64,000 nucleotides of DNA from Nemertoderma westbladi (lineage: Eukaryota > Xenacoelomorpha > Nemertodermatida > Nemertodermatidae). The notes under the pieces are model-generated. The model searched no databases, had not been told where the DNA came from, and worked only from the letters and a program-made list of their open reading frames with translations. The position numbers and the translations under genes were made by a program. Shown here one piece after another: positions 15,101-27,500 of this stretch. Location of the stretch: positions 46,453-110,452 of the forward strand of contig JAUCBJ010006818.1 of assembly GCA_032718475.1 (NCBI GenBank). Reading direction: 5' to 3'. Numbering within the stretch: the first letter of the stretch is position 1; every line of letters begins with the position of its first letter.

Positions 15101-15804
15101 TCCAGGTCCAGTAACTACTAACCGAGTTGAATTCCTTGGAGTTAGTCCAGGTCCAGTAACTACTAACCGTGTTGAATACCTTGGTGGAGTTCGTCCAGGT
15201 CCAGTAACTACTAACCGAGTTGAATTCCTTGATGGAGTTAGTCCAGGACCAGTAACTACTAACCGAGTTGAATTCCTTGATGGAGTTAGTCCAGGTCCAG
15301 TAACTACTAACCGAGTTGAATTCCTTGATGGAGTTAGTCCAGGACCAGTAACTACTAACCGAGTTGAATTCCTTGATGGAGTTAGTCCAGGTCCAGTAAC
15401 TACTAACCGAGTTGAATTCCTTGATGGAGTTAGTCCAGGTCCAGTAACTACTAACCGAGTTGAATTACTTGACGGAGTTAGTCCAGGTCCAGTAACTACT
15501 AACCGAGTTGAATTCCTTGGAGTTAGTCCAGGTCCAGTAACTACTAACCGAGTTGAATTACTTGACGGAGTTAGTCCAGGTCCAGTAACTACTAACCGTG
15601 TTGAATACCTTGGTGGAGTTAGTCCAGGTCCAGTAACTACTAACCGAGTTGAATTACTTGACGGAGTTAGTCCAGGTCCAGTAACTACTAACCGAGTTGA
15701 ATTACTTGACGGAGTTAGTCCAGGTCCAGTAACTACTAACCGTGTTGAATACCTTGGTGGAGTTCGTCCAGGTCCAGTAACTACTAACCGAGTTGAATTC
15801 CTTG

Positions 15805-16385
15805 GAGTTAGTCCAGGTCCAGTAACTACTAACCGAGTTGAATTCCTTGGAGTTAGTCCAGGTCCAGTAACTACTAACCGAGTTGAATTCCTTGGAGTTA
15901 GTCCAGGTCCAGTAACTACTAACCGAGTTGAATTACTTGACGGAGTTAGTCCAGGTCCAGTAACTACTAACGTGTTGAATTCCTTGGAGTTAGTCCAGGT
16001 CCAGTAACTACTAACCGAGTTGAATTCCTTGGAGTTAGTCCAGGTCCAGTAACTACTAACCGAGTTGAATACCTTGGTGGAGTTCGTCCAGGTCCAGTAA
16101 CTACTAACCGAGTTGAATTCCTTGGAGTTAGTCCAGGTCCAGTAACTACTAACCGAGTTGAATTCCTTGATGGAGTTAGTCCAGGTCCAGTAACTACTAA
16201 CGTGTTGAATTCCTTGGAGTTAGTCCAGGTCCAGTAACTACTAACCGAGTTGAATTCCTTGGAGTTAGTCCAGGTCCAGTAACTACTAACGTGTTGAATT
16301 CCTTGGAGTTAGTCCAGGTCCAGTAACTACTAACCGAGTTGAATTCCTTGGAGTTAGTCCAGGTCCAGTAACTACTAACCGTGTT
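15805..16385. repeat. Dispersed duplicated block, copy 2 (partner at 11520-12100)
   Basis: This has the same unit order as 11520-12100. Its one-base-short units are at 15966, 16196 and 16285, matching the partner at a constant offset of 4,285 bp. It indicates a multi-kilobase duplication or conversion inside the array. Confidence 0.75.
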
Positions 16386-18160
16386 GAATACCTTGGTGGA
16401 GTTCGTCCAGGTCCAGTAACTACTAACCGAGTTGAATTCCTTGGAGTTAGTCCAGGTCCAGTAACTACTAACCGAGTTGAATTCCTTGATGGAGTTAGTC
16501 CAGGTCCAGTAACTACTAACCGAGTTGAATTACTTGACGGAGTTAGTCCAGGTCCAGTAACTACTAACCGTGTTGAATACCTTGGTGGAGTTCGTCCAGG
16601 TCCAGTAACTACTAAACGGTTGAATTCCTTGATGGAGTTAGTCCAGGTCCAGTAACTACTAACCGAGTTGAATTCCTTGGAGTTAGTCCAGGTCCAGTAA
16701 CTACTAACCGTGTTGAATACCTTGGTGGAGTTCGTCCAGGTCCAGTAACTACTAACCGAGTTGAATTCCTTGGAGTTAGTCCAGGTCCAGTAACTACTAA
16801 CCGAGTTGAATTCCTTGATGGAGTTCGTCCAGGTCCAGTAACTACTAACCGAGTTGAATTCCTTGGAGTTAGTCCAGGTCCAGTAACTACTAACCGAGTT
16901 GAATTCCTTGATGGAGTTAGTCCAGGTCCAGTAACTACTAACCGAGTTGAATTACTTGACGGAGTTAGTCCAGGTCCAGTAACTACTAACGTGTTGAATT
17001 CCTTGGAGTTAGTCCAGGTCCAGTAACTACTAACCGTGTTGAATACCTTGGTGGAGTTCGTCCAGGTCCAGTAACTACTAACCGAGTTGAATTCCTTGGA
17101 GTTAGTCCAGGTCCAGTAACTACTAACCGAGTTGAATTCCTTGATGGAGTTAGTCCAGGTCCAGTAACTACTAACCGTGTTGAATACCTTGGTGGAGTTC
17201 GTCCAGGTCCAGTAACTACTAACCGAGTTGAATTCCTTGATGGAGTTAGTCCAGGTCCAGTAACTACTAACCGTGTTGAATACCTTGGTGGAGTTAGTCC
17301 AGGTCCAGTAACTACTAACCGAGTTGAATTCCTTGGAGTTAGTCCAGGTCCAGTAACTACTAACCGAGTTGAATTCCTTGATGGAGTTAGTCCAGGTCCA
17401 GTAACTACTAACCGTGTTGAATACCTTGGTGGAGTTAGTCCAGGTCCAGTAACTACTAACCGAGTTGAATTCCTTGATGGAGTTAGTCCAGGTCCAGTAA
17501 CTACTAACCGTGTTGAATACCTTGGTGGAGTTCGTCCAGGTCCAGTAACTACTAACCGAGTTGAATTCCTTGGAGTTAGTCCAGGTCCAGTAACTACTAA
17601 CCGAGTTGAATTCCTTGATGGAGTTAGTCCAGGTCCAGTAACTACTAACCGAGTTGAATTACTTGACGGAGTTAGTCCAGGTCCAGTAACTACTAACCGT
17701 GTTGAATACCTTGGTGGAGTTCGTCCAGGTCCAGTAACTACTAACCGAGTTGAATTCCTTGGAGTTCGTCCAGGTCCAGTAACTACTAACCGAGTTGAAT
17801 TCCTTGATGGAGTTAGTCCAGGTCCAGTAACTACTAACCGAGTTGAATTACTTGACGGAGTTAGTCCAGGTCCAGTAACTACTAACCGTGTTGAATACCT
17901 TGGTGGAGTTCGTCCAGGTCCAGTAACTACTAACCGAGTTGAATTCCTTGGAGTTAGTCCAGGTCCAGTAACTACTAACCGAGTTGAATTCCTTGGAGTT
18001 AGTCCAGGTCCAGTAACTACTAACCGAGTTGAATTCCTTGGAGTTAGTCCAGGTCCAGTAACTACTAACCGAGTTGAATTCCTTGGAGTTAGTCCAGGTC
18101 CAGTAACTACTAACCGAGTTGAATTCCTTGGAGTTAGTCCAGGTCCAGTAACTACTAACC

Positions 18161-18526
18161 GAGTTGAATTACTTGACGGAGTTAGTCCAGGTCCAGTAAC
18201 TACTAACCGAGTTGAATTCCTTGGAGTTAGTCCAGGTCCAGTAACTACTAATCGAGTTGAATTCCTTGGAGTTAGTCCAGGTCCAGTAACTACTAACCGA
18301 GTTGAATTCCTTGGAGTTAGTCCAGGTCCAGTAACTACTAACCGAGTTGAATTCCTTGGAGTTAGTCCAGGTCCAGTAACTACTAACCGAGTTGAATTAC
18401 TTGACGGAGTTAGTCCAGGTCCAGTAACTACTAACCGTGTTGAATACCTTGGTGGAGTTCGTCCAGGTCCAGTAACTACTAACCGAGTTGAATTCCTTGG
18501 AGTTAGTCCAGGTCCAGTAACTACTA
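18161..18526. repeat. Three-copy block marked by CTACTAATCGAG (also 28587-28952 and 29097-29462)
   Basis: The diagnostic base change CTAATCG (for CTAACCG) is at 18251, 28677 and 29187. The order of units around it is the same: TTACTTGACGG, four to five 45-bp units, TTACTTGACGG, then GAATAC. The second and third copies are 510 bp apart; the first is 10,426 bp away. Long-range and local duplication therefore acted on the same block. Confidence 0.7.
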
Positions 18527-21500
18527 ACCGAGTTGAATTCCTTGGAGTTAGTCCAGGTCCAGTAACTACTAACCGAGTTGAATTACTTGACGGAGTTAGT
18601 CCAGGTCCAGTAACTACTAACCGAGTTGAATTCCTTGGAGTTAGTCCAGGTCCAGTAACTACTAACCGAGTTGAATTCCTTGGAGTTAGTCCAGGTCCAG
18701 TAACTACTAACCGAGTTGAATTACTTGACGGAGTTAGTCCAGGTCCAGTAACTACTAAACGAGTTGAATTCCTTGGAGTTAGTCCAGGTCCAGTAACTAC
18801 TAACCGAGTTGAATTCCTTGGAGTTAGTCCAGGTCCAGTAACTACTAACCGAGTTGAATTCCTTGGAGTTAGTCCAGGTCCAGTAACTACTAACCAAGTT
18901 GAATTCCTTGGAGTTAGTCCAGGTCCAGTAACTACTAACCGAGTTGAATTCCTTGGAGTTAGTCCAGGTCCAGTAACTACTAACCGTGTTGAATACCTTG
19001 GTGGAGTTCGTCCAGGTCCAGTAACTACTAACCGAGTTGAATTCCTTGGAGTTAGTCCAGGTCCAGTAACTACTAACCGAGTTGAATTCCTTGGAGTTAG
19101 TCCAGGTCCAGTAACTACTAACCGAGTTGAATTCCTTGGAGTTAGTCCAGGTCCAGTAACTACTAACCGAGTTGAATTACTTGACGGAGTTAGTCCAGGT
19201 CCAGTAACTACTAACCGAGTTGAATTCCTTGGAGTTAGTCTAGGTCCAGTAACTACTAACCGTGTTGAATTCCTTGATGGAGTTAGTCCAGGTCCAGTAA
19301 CTACTAACCGAGTTGAATTCCTTGGAGTTAGTCCAGGTCCAGTAACTACTAACCGTGTTGAATACCTTGGTGGAGTTCGTCCAGGTCCAGTAACTACTAA
19401 CCGAGTTGAATTCCTTGATGGAGTTAGTCCAGGTCCAGTAACTACTAACCGTGTTGAATACCTTGGAGTTAGTCCAGGTCCAGTAACTACTAACCGAGTT
19501 GAATTCCTTGGAGTTAGTCCAGGTCCAGTAACTACTAACCGTGTTGAATACCTTGGTGGAGTTAGTCCAGGTCCAGTAACTACTAACCGAGTTGAATTCC
19601 TTGGAGTTAGTCCAGGTCCAGTAACTACTAACCGTGTTGAATACCTTGGTGGAGTTCGTCCAGGTCCAGTAACTACTAACCGAGTTGAATTCCTTGATGG
19701 AGTTCGTCCAGGTCCAGTAACTACTAACCAAGTTGAATTCCTTGGAGTTAGTCCAGGTCCAGTAACTACTAACCGAGTTGAATTCCTTGATGGAGTTAGT
19801 CCAGGTCCAGTAACTACTAACCGAGTTGAATTACTTGACGGAGTTAGTCCAGGTCCAGTAACTACTAACCGAGTTGAATTACTTGACGGAGTTAGTCCAG
19901 GTCCAGTAACTACTAACCGAGTTGAATTCCTTGGAGTTAGTCCAGGTCCAGTAACTACTAACCGAGTTGAATTACTTGACGGAGTTAGTCCAGGTCCAGT
20001 AACTACTAACCGAGTTGAATTCCTTGATGGAGTTAGTCCAGGTCCAGTAACTACTAACCGAGTTGAATTCCTTGATGGAGTTAGTCCAGGTCCAGTAACT
20101 ACTAACCGAGTTGAATTCCTTGATGGAGTTAGTCCAGGTCCAGTAACTACTAACCGAGTTGAATTCCTTGATGGAGTTAGTCCAGGTCCAGTAACTACTA
20201 ACCGAGTTGAATTCCTTGATGGAGTTAGTCCAGGTCCAGTAACTACTAACCGAGTTGAATTCCTTGATGGAGTTAGTCCAGGTCCAGTAACTACTAACCG
20301 AGTTGAATTCCTTGATGGAGTTAGTCCAGGTCCAGTAACTACTAACCGAGTTGAATTCCTTGATGGAGTTAGTCCAGGTCCAGTAACTACTAACCGAGTT
20401 GAATTACTTGACGGAGTTAGTCCAGGTCCAGTAACTACTAACCGAGTTGAATTCCTTGGAGTTAGTCCAGGTCCAGTAACTACTAACCGAGTTGAATTCC
20501 TTGATGGAGTTAGTCCAGGTCCAGTAACTACTAACCGAGTTGAATTACTTGACGGAGTTAGTCCAGGTCCAGTAACTACTAACCGAGTTGAATTCCTTGG
20601 AGTTAGTCCAGGTCCAGTAACTACTAACCGAGTTGAATTACTTGACGGAGTTAGTCCAGGTCCAGTAACTACTAACCGAGTTGAATTCCTTGATGGAGTT
20701 AGTCCAGGTCCAGTAACTACTAACCGAGTTGAATTCCTTGATGGAGTTAGTCCAGGTCCAGTAACTACTAACCGAGTTGAATTCCTTGATGGAGTTAGTC
20801 CAGGTCCAGTAACTACTAACCGAGTTGAATTACTTGACGGAGTTAGTCCAGGTCCAGTAACTACTAACCGAGTTGAATTCCTTGGAGTTAGTCCAGGTCC
20901 AGTAACTACTAACCGAGTTGAATTCCTTGATGGAGTTAGTCCAGGTCCAGTAACTACTAACCGAGTTGAATTCCTTGGAGTTAGTCCAGGTCCAGTAACT
21001 ACTAACCGTGTTGAATTCCTTGATGGAGTTAGTCCAGGTCCAGTAACTACTAACCGAGTTGAATTCCTTGATGGAGTTAGTCCAGGTCCAGTAACTACTA
21101 ACCGAGTTGAATTCCTTGATGGAGTTAGTCCAGGTCCAGTAACTACTAACCGAGTTGAATTACTTGACGGAGTTAGTCCAGGTCCAGTAACTACTAACCG
21201 AGTTGAATTACTTGATGGAGTTAGTCCAGGTCCAGTAACTACTAACCGAGTTGAATTACTTGACGGAGTTAGTCCAGGTCCAGTAACCGTGTTGAATTAC
21301 TTGACGGAGTTAGTCCAGGTCCAGTAACTACTAACCGAGTTGAATACCTTGGAGTTAGTCCAGGTCCAGTAACTACTAACCGAGTTGAATACCTTGGTGG
21401 AGTTCGTCCAGGTCCAGTAACTACTAACCGAGTTGAATTCCTTGATGGAGTTAGTCCAGGTCCAGTAACTACTAACCGAGTTGAATTACTTGACGGAGTT

Positions 21501-24500
21501 AGTCCAGGTCCAGTAACTACTAACCGAGTTGAATTCCTTGATGGAGTTAGTCCAGGTCCAGTAACTACTAACCGAGTTGAATTACTTGACGGAGTTAGTC
21601 CAGGTCCAGTAACTACTAACCGAGTTGAATTCCTTGGAGTTAGTCCAGGTCCAGTAACTACTAACCGAGTTGAATTACTTGACGGAGTTAGTCCAGGTCC
21701 AGTAACTACTAACCGTGTTGAATACCTTGGTGGAGTTCGTCCAGGTCCAGTAACTACTAACCGAGTTGAATTCCTTGACGGAGTTAGTCCAGGTCCAGTA
21801 ACTACTAACCGAGTTGAATTCCTTGATGGAGTTAGTCCAGGTCCAGTAACTACTAACCGAGTTGAATTACTTGACGGAGTTAGTCCAGGTCCAGTAACTA
21901 CTAACCGAGTTGAATTCCTTGGAGTTAGTCCAGGTCCAGTAACTACTAACCGAGTTGAATTACTTGACGGAGTTAGTCCAGGTCCAGTAACTACTAACCG
22001 AGTTGAATTACTTGACGGAGTTAGTCCAGGTCCAGTAACTACTAACCGAGTTGAATTACTTGACGGAGTTAGTCCAGGTCCAGTAACTACTAACCGTGTT
22101 GAATTACTTGATGGAGTTAGTCCAGGTCCAGTAACTACTAACCGAGTTGAATTCCTTGATGGAGTTAGTCCAGGTCCAGTAACTACTAACCGAGTTGAAT
22201 TACTTGACGGAGTTAGTCCAGGTCCAGTAACTACTAACCGAGTTGAATTCCTTGGAGTTAGTCCAGGTCCAGTAACTACTAACCGAGTTGAATTACTTGA
22301 CGGAGTTAGTCCAGGTCCAGTAACTACTAACCGAGTTGAATTACTTGACGGAGTTAGTCCAGGTCCAGTAACTACTAACCGAGTTGAATTCCTTGGAGTT
22401 AGTCCAGGTCCAGTAACTACTAACCGAGTTGAATTCCTTGATGGAGTTAGTCCAGGTCCAGTAACTACTAACCGTGTTGAATACCTTGGTGGAGTTCGTC
22501 CAGGTCCAGTAACTACTAACCGTGTTGAATACCTTGGTGGAGTTCGTCCAGGTCCAGTAACTACTAACCGAGTTGAATTACTTGACGGAGTTAGTCCAGG
22601 TCCAGTAACTACTAACCGAGTTGAATTACTTGACGGAGTTAGTCCAGGTCCAGTAACTACTAACCGTGTTGAATACCTTGGTGGAGTTCGTCCAGGTCCA
22701 GTAACTACTAACCGAGTTGAATTCCTTGATGGAGTTAGTCCAGGTCCAGTAACTACTAACCGAGTTGAATTCCTTGATGGAGTTAGTCCAGGTCCAGTAA
22801 CTACTAACCGAGTTGAATTACTTGACGGAGTTAGTCCAGGTCCAGTAACTACTAACCGAGTTGAATTACTTGACGGAGTTAGTCCAGGTCCAGTAACTAC
22901 TAACCGAGTTGAATTCCTTGGAGTTAGTCCAGGTCCAGTAACTACTAACCGAGTTGAATTACTTGACGGAGTTAGTCCAGGTCCAGTAACTACTAACCGT
23001 GTTGAATACCTTGGTGGAGTTCGTCCAGGTCCAGTAACTACTAACCGAGTTGAATTACTTGACGGAGTTAGTCCAGGTCCAGTAACTACTAACCGTGTTG
23101 AATTCCTTGGAGTTAGTCCAGGTCCAGTAACTACTAACCGAGTGGAATTCCTTGGAGTTAGTCCAGGTCCAGTAACTACTAACCGAGTTGAATTACTTGA
23201 CGGAGTTAGTCCAGGTCCAGTAACTACTAACCGTGTTGAATACCTTGGTGGAGTTAGTCCAGGTCCAGTAACTACTAACCGTGTTGAATTCCTTGGAGTT
23301 AGTCCAGGTCCAGTAACTACTAACCGAGTTGAATTACTTGACGGAGTTAGTCCAGGTCCAGTAACTACTAACCGTGTTGAATACCTTGGTGGAGTTCGTC
23401 CAGGTCCAGTAACTACTAACCGAGTTGAATTCCTTGGAGTTAGTCCAGGTCCAGTAACTACTAACCGAGTGGAATTCCTTGGAGTTAGTCCAGGTCCAGT
23501 AACTACTAACCGAGTTGAATTACTTGACGGAGTTAGTCCAGGTCCAGTAACTACTAACCGTGTTGAATACCTTGGTGGAGTTAGTCCAGGTCCAGTAACT
23601 ACTAACCGAGTTGAATTACTTGACGGAGTTAGTCCAGGTCCAGTAACTACTAACCGTGTTGAATTCCTTGGAGTTAGTCCAGGTCCAGTAACTACTAACC
23701 GAGTGGAATTCCTTGGAGTTAGTCCAGGTCCAGTAACTACTAACCGAGTTGAATTACTTGACGGAGTTAGTCCAGGTCCAGTAACTACTAACCGTGTTGA
23801 ATACCTTGGTGGAGTTAGTCCAGGTCCAGTAACTATTAACCGTGTTGAATTCCTTGGAGTTAGTCCAGGTCCAGTAACTACTAACCGAGTTGAATTACTT
23901 GACGGAGTTAGTCCAGGTCCAGTAACTACTAACCGAGTTGAATTCCTTGGAGTTAGTCCAGGTCCAGTAACTACTAACCGTGTTGAATACCTTGGTGGAG
24001 TTCGTCCAGGTCCAGTAACTACTAACCGAGTTGAATTACTTGACGGAGTTAGTCCAGGTCCAGTAACTACTAACCGTGTTGAATTCCTTGATGGAGTTAG
24101 TCCAGGTCCAGTAACTACTAACCGTGTTGAATACCTTGGTGGAGTTCGTCCAGGTCCAGTAACTACTAACCGAGTTGAATTACTTGACGGAGTTAGTCCA
24201 GGTCCAGTAACTACTAACCGTGTTGAATTCCTTGGAGTTCGTCCAGGTCCAGTAACTACTAACCGAGTTGAATTACTTGACGGAGTTAGTCCAGGCCCAG
24301 TAACTACTAACCGAGTTGTATTCCTTGGAGTTAGTCCAGGTCCAGTAACTACTAACCGTGTTGAATACCTTGGTGGAGTTCGTCCAGGCCCAGTAACTAC
24401 GAACTGAGTTGAATTCCTTGGAGTTAGTCCAGGTCCAGTAACTACTAACCGTGTTGAATTCCTTGGAGTTAGTCCAGGTCCAGTAACTACTAACCGAGTT

Positions 24501-27500
24501 GAATTCCTTGATGGAGTTAGTCCAGGTCCAGTAACTACTAACCGAGTTGAATTACTTGACGGAGTTAGTCCAGGTCCAGTAACTACTAACCGTGTTGAAT
24601 TCCTTGGAGTTAGTCCAGGTCCAGTAACTACTAACCGAGTTGAATTCCTTGATGGAGTTAGTCCAGGTCCAGTAACTACTAACCGAGTTGAATTACTTGA
24701 CGGAGTTAGTCCAGGTCCAGTAACTACTAACCGAGTTGAATTCCTTGGAGTTAGTCCAGGTCCAGTAACTACTAACCGAGTTGAATTACTTGACGGAGTT
24801 AGTCCAGGTCCAGTAACTACTAACCGAGTTGAATTCCTTGATGGAGTTAGTCCAGGTCCAGTAACTACCAACCGTGTTGAATTCCTTGGAGTTAGTCCAG
24901 GTCCAGTAACTACTAACCGTGTTGAATACCTTGGTGGAGTTCGTCCAGGTCCAGTAACTACTAACCGAGTTGAATTCCTTGATGGAGTTAGTCCAGGTCC
25001 AGTAACTACTAACCGAGTTGAATTCCTTGATGGAGTTAGTCCAGGTCCAGTAACTACTAACCGAGTTGAATTCCTTGATGGAGTTAGTCCAGGTCCAGTA
25101 ACTACTAACCGTGTTGAATTCCTTGATGGAGTTAGTCCAGGCCCAGTAACTACTAACCGTGTTGAATACCTTGGTGGAGTTCGTCCAGGTCCAGTAACTA
25201 CTAACCGAGTTGAATTCCTTGATGGAGTTAGTCCAGGTCCAGTAACTACTAACCGTGTTGAATTCCTTGATGGAGTTAGTCCAGGTCCAGTAACTACTAA
25301 CCGAGTTGAATTCCTTGATGGAGTTAGTCCAGGTCCAGTAACTACTAACCGAGTTGAATTCCTTGATGGAGTTAGTCCAGGTCCAGTAACTACTAACCGA
25401 GTTGAATTCCTTGATGGAGTTAGTCCAGGTCCAGTAACTACTAACCGAGTTGAATTCCTTGGAGTTAGTCCAGGTCCAGTAACTACTAACCGAGTTGAAT
25501 TACTTGATGGAGTTAGTCCAGGTCCAGTAACTACTAACCGAGTTGAATTCCTTGGAGTTAGTCCAGGTCCAGTAACTACTAACCGAGTTGAATTACTTGA
25601 CGGAGTTAGTCCAGGTCCAGTAACTACTAACCGAGTTGAATTACTTGATGGAGTTAGTCCAGGTCCAGTAACTACTAACCGAGTTGAATTCCTTGGAGTT
25701 AGTCCAGGTCCAGTAACTACTAACCGAGTTGAATTACTTGACGGAGTTAGTCCAGGTCCAGTAACTACTAACCGAGTTGAATTACTTGATGGAGTTAGTC
25801 CAGGTCCAGTAACTACTAACCGAGTTGAATTCCTTGATGGAGTTAGTCCAGGTCCAGTAACTACTAACCGAGTTGAATTCCTTGGAGTTAGTCCAGGTCC
25901 AGTAACTACTAACCGAGTTGAATTACTTGACGGAGTTAGTCCAGGTCCAGTAACTACTAACCGAGTTGAATTACTTGATGGAGTTAGTCCAGGTCCAGTA
26001 ACTACTAACCGAGTTGAATTCCTTGGAGTTAGTCCAGGTCCAGTAACTACTAACCGAGTTGAATTACTTGACGGAGTTAGTCCAGGTCCAGTAACTACTA
26101 ACCGAGTTGAATTACTTGATGGAGTTAGTCCAGGTCCAGTAACTACTAACCGAGTTGAATTCCTTGGAGTTAGTCCAGGTCCAGTAACTACTAACCGAGT
26201 TGAATTACTTGATGGAGTTAGTCCAGGTCCAGTAACTACTAACCGAGTTGAATTCCTTGGAGTTAGTCCAGGTCCAGTAACTACTAACCGAGTTGAATTA
26301 CTTGACGGAGTTAGTCCAGGTCCAGTAACTACTAACCGAGTTGAATTACTTGATGGAGTTAGTCCAGGTCCAGTAACTACTAACCGAGTTGAATTCCTTG
26401 GAGTTAGTCCAGGTCCAGTAACTACTAACCGAGTTGAATTACTTGACGGAGTTAGTCCAGGTCCAGTAACTACTAACCGAGTTGAATTACTTGACGGAGT
26501 TAGTCCAGGTCCAGTAACTACTAACCGAGTTTAATTCCTTGGAGTTAGTCCAGGTCCAGTAACCACTAACCGTGTTGAATACCTTGGTGGAGTTCGTCCA
26601 GGTCCAGTAACTACTAACCGAGTTGAATTCCTTGATGGAGTTAGTCCAGGTCCAGTAACTACTAACCGAGTTGAATTCCTTGGAGTTAGTCCAGGTCCAG
26701 TAACTACTAACCGTGTTGAATACCTTGGTGGAGTTCGTCCAGGTCCAGTAACTACTAACCGAGTTGAATTCCTTGATGGAGTTAGTCCAGGTCCAGTAAC
26801 TACTAACCGAGTTGAATTACTTGACGGAGTTAGTCCAGGTCCAGTAACTACTAACCGAGTTGAATTACTTGACGGAGTTAGTCCAGGTCCAGTAACTACT
26901 AACCGAGTTGAATTACTTGACGGAGTTAGTCCAGGTCCAGTAACTACTAACCGTGTTGAATACCTTGGTGGAGTTCGTCCAGGTCCAGTAACTACTAACC
27001 GAGTTGAATTACTTGACGGAGTTAGTCCAGGTCCAGTAACTACTAACCGTGTTGAATACCTTGGTGGAGTTCGTCCAGGTCCAGTAACTACTAACCGAGT
27101 TGAATTCCTTGGAGTTAGTCCAGGTCCAGTAACTACTAACCGAGTTGAATTACTTGACGGAGTTAGTCCAGGTCCAGTAACTACTAACCGAGTTGAATTC
27201 CTTGATGGAGTTAGTCCAGGTCCAGTAACTACTAACCGAGTTGAATTCCTTGATGGAGTTAGTCCAGGTCCAGTAACTACTAACCGAGTTGAATTACTTG
27301 ACGGAGTTAGTCCAGGTCCAGTAACTACTAACCGAGTTGAATTCCTTGATGGAGTTAGTCCAGGTCCAGTAACTACTAACCGAGTTGAATTCCTTGATGG
27401 AGTTAGTCCAGGTCCAGTAACTACTAACCGAGTTGAATTACTTGACGGAGTTAGTCCAGGTCCAGTAACTACTAACCGAGTTGAATTCCTTGGAGTTAGT

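Noticed and set aside
21269-24871. 1,200-codon minus-strand open frame VVTGPGLTPxxNSTRL (also 56526-60131, 60439-61299, 62361-63650)
   Set aside because: It resembles a secreted Ser/Thr/Pro-rich repeat protein, but it has no ATG, signal peptide or unique domain. It is the alternate frame of the satellite, and one-base-short units break it.
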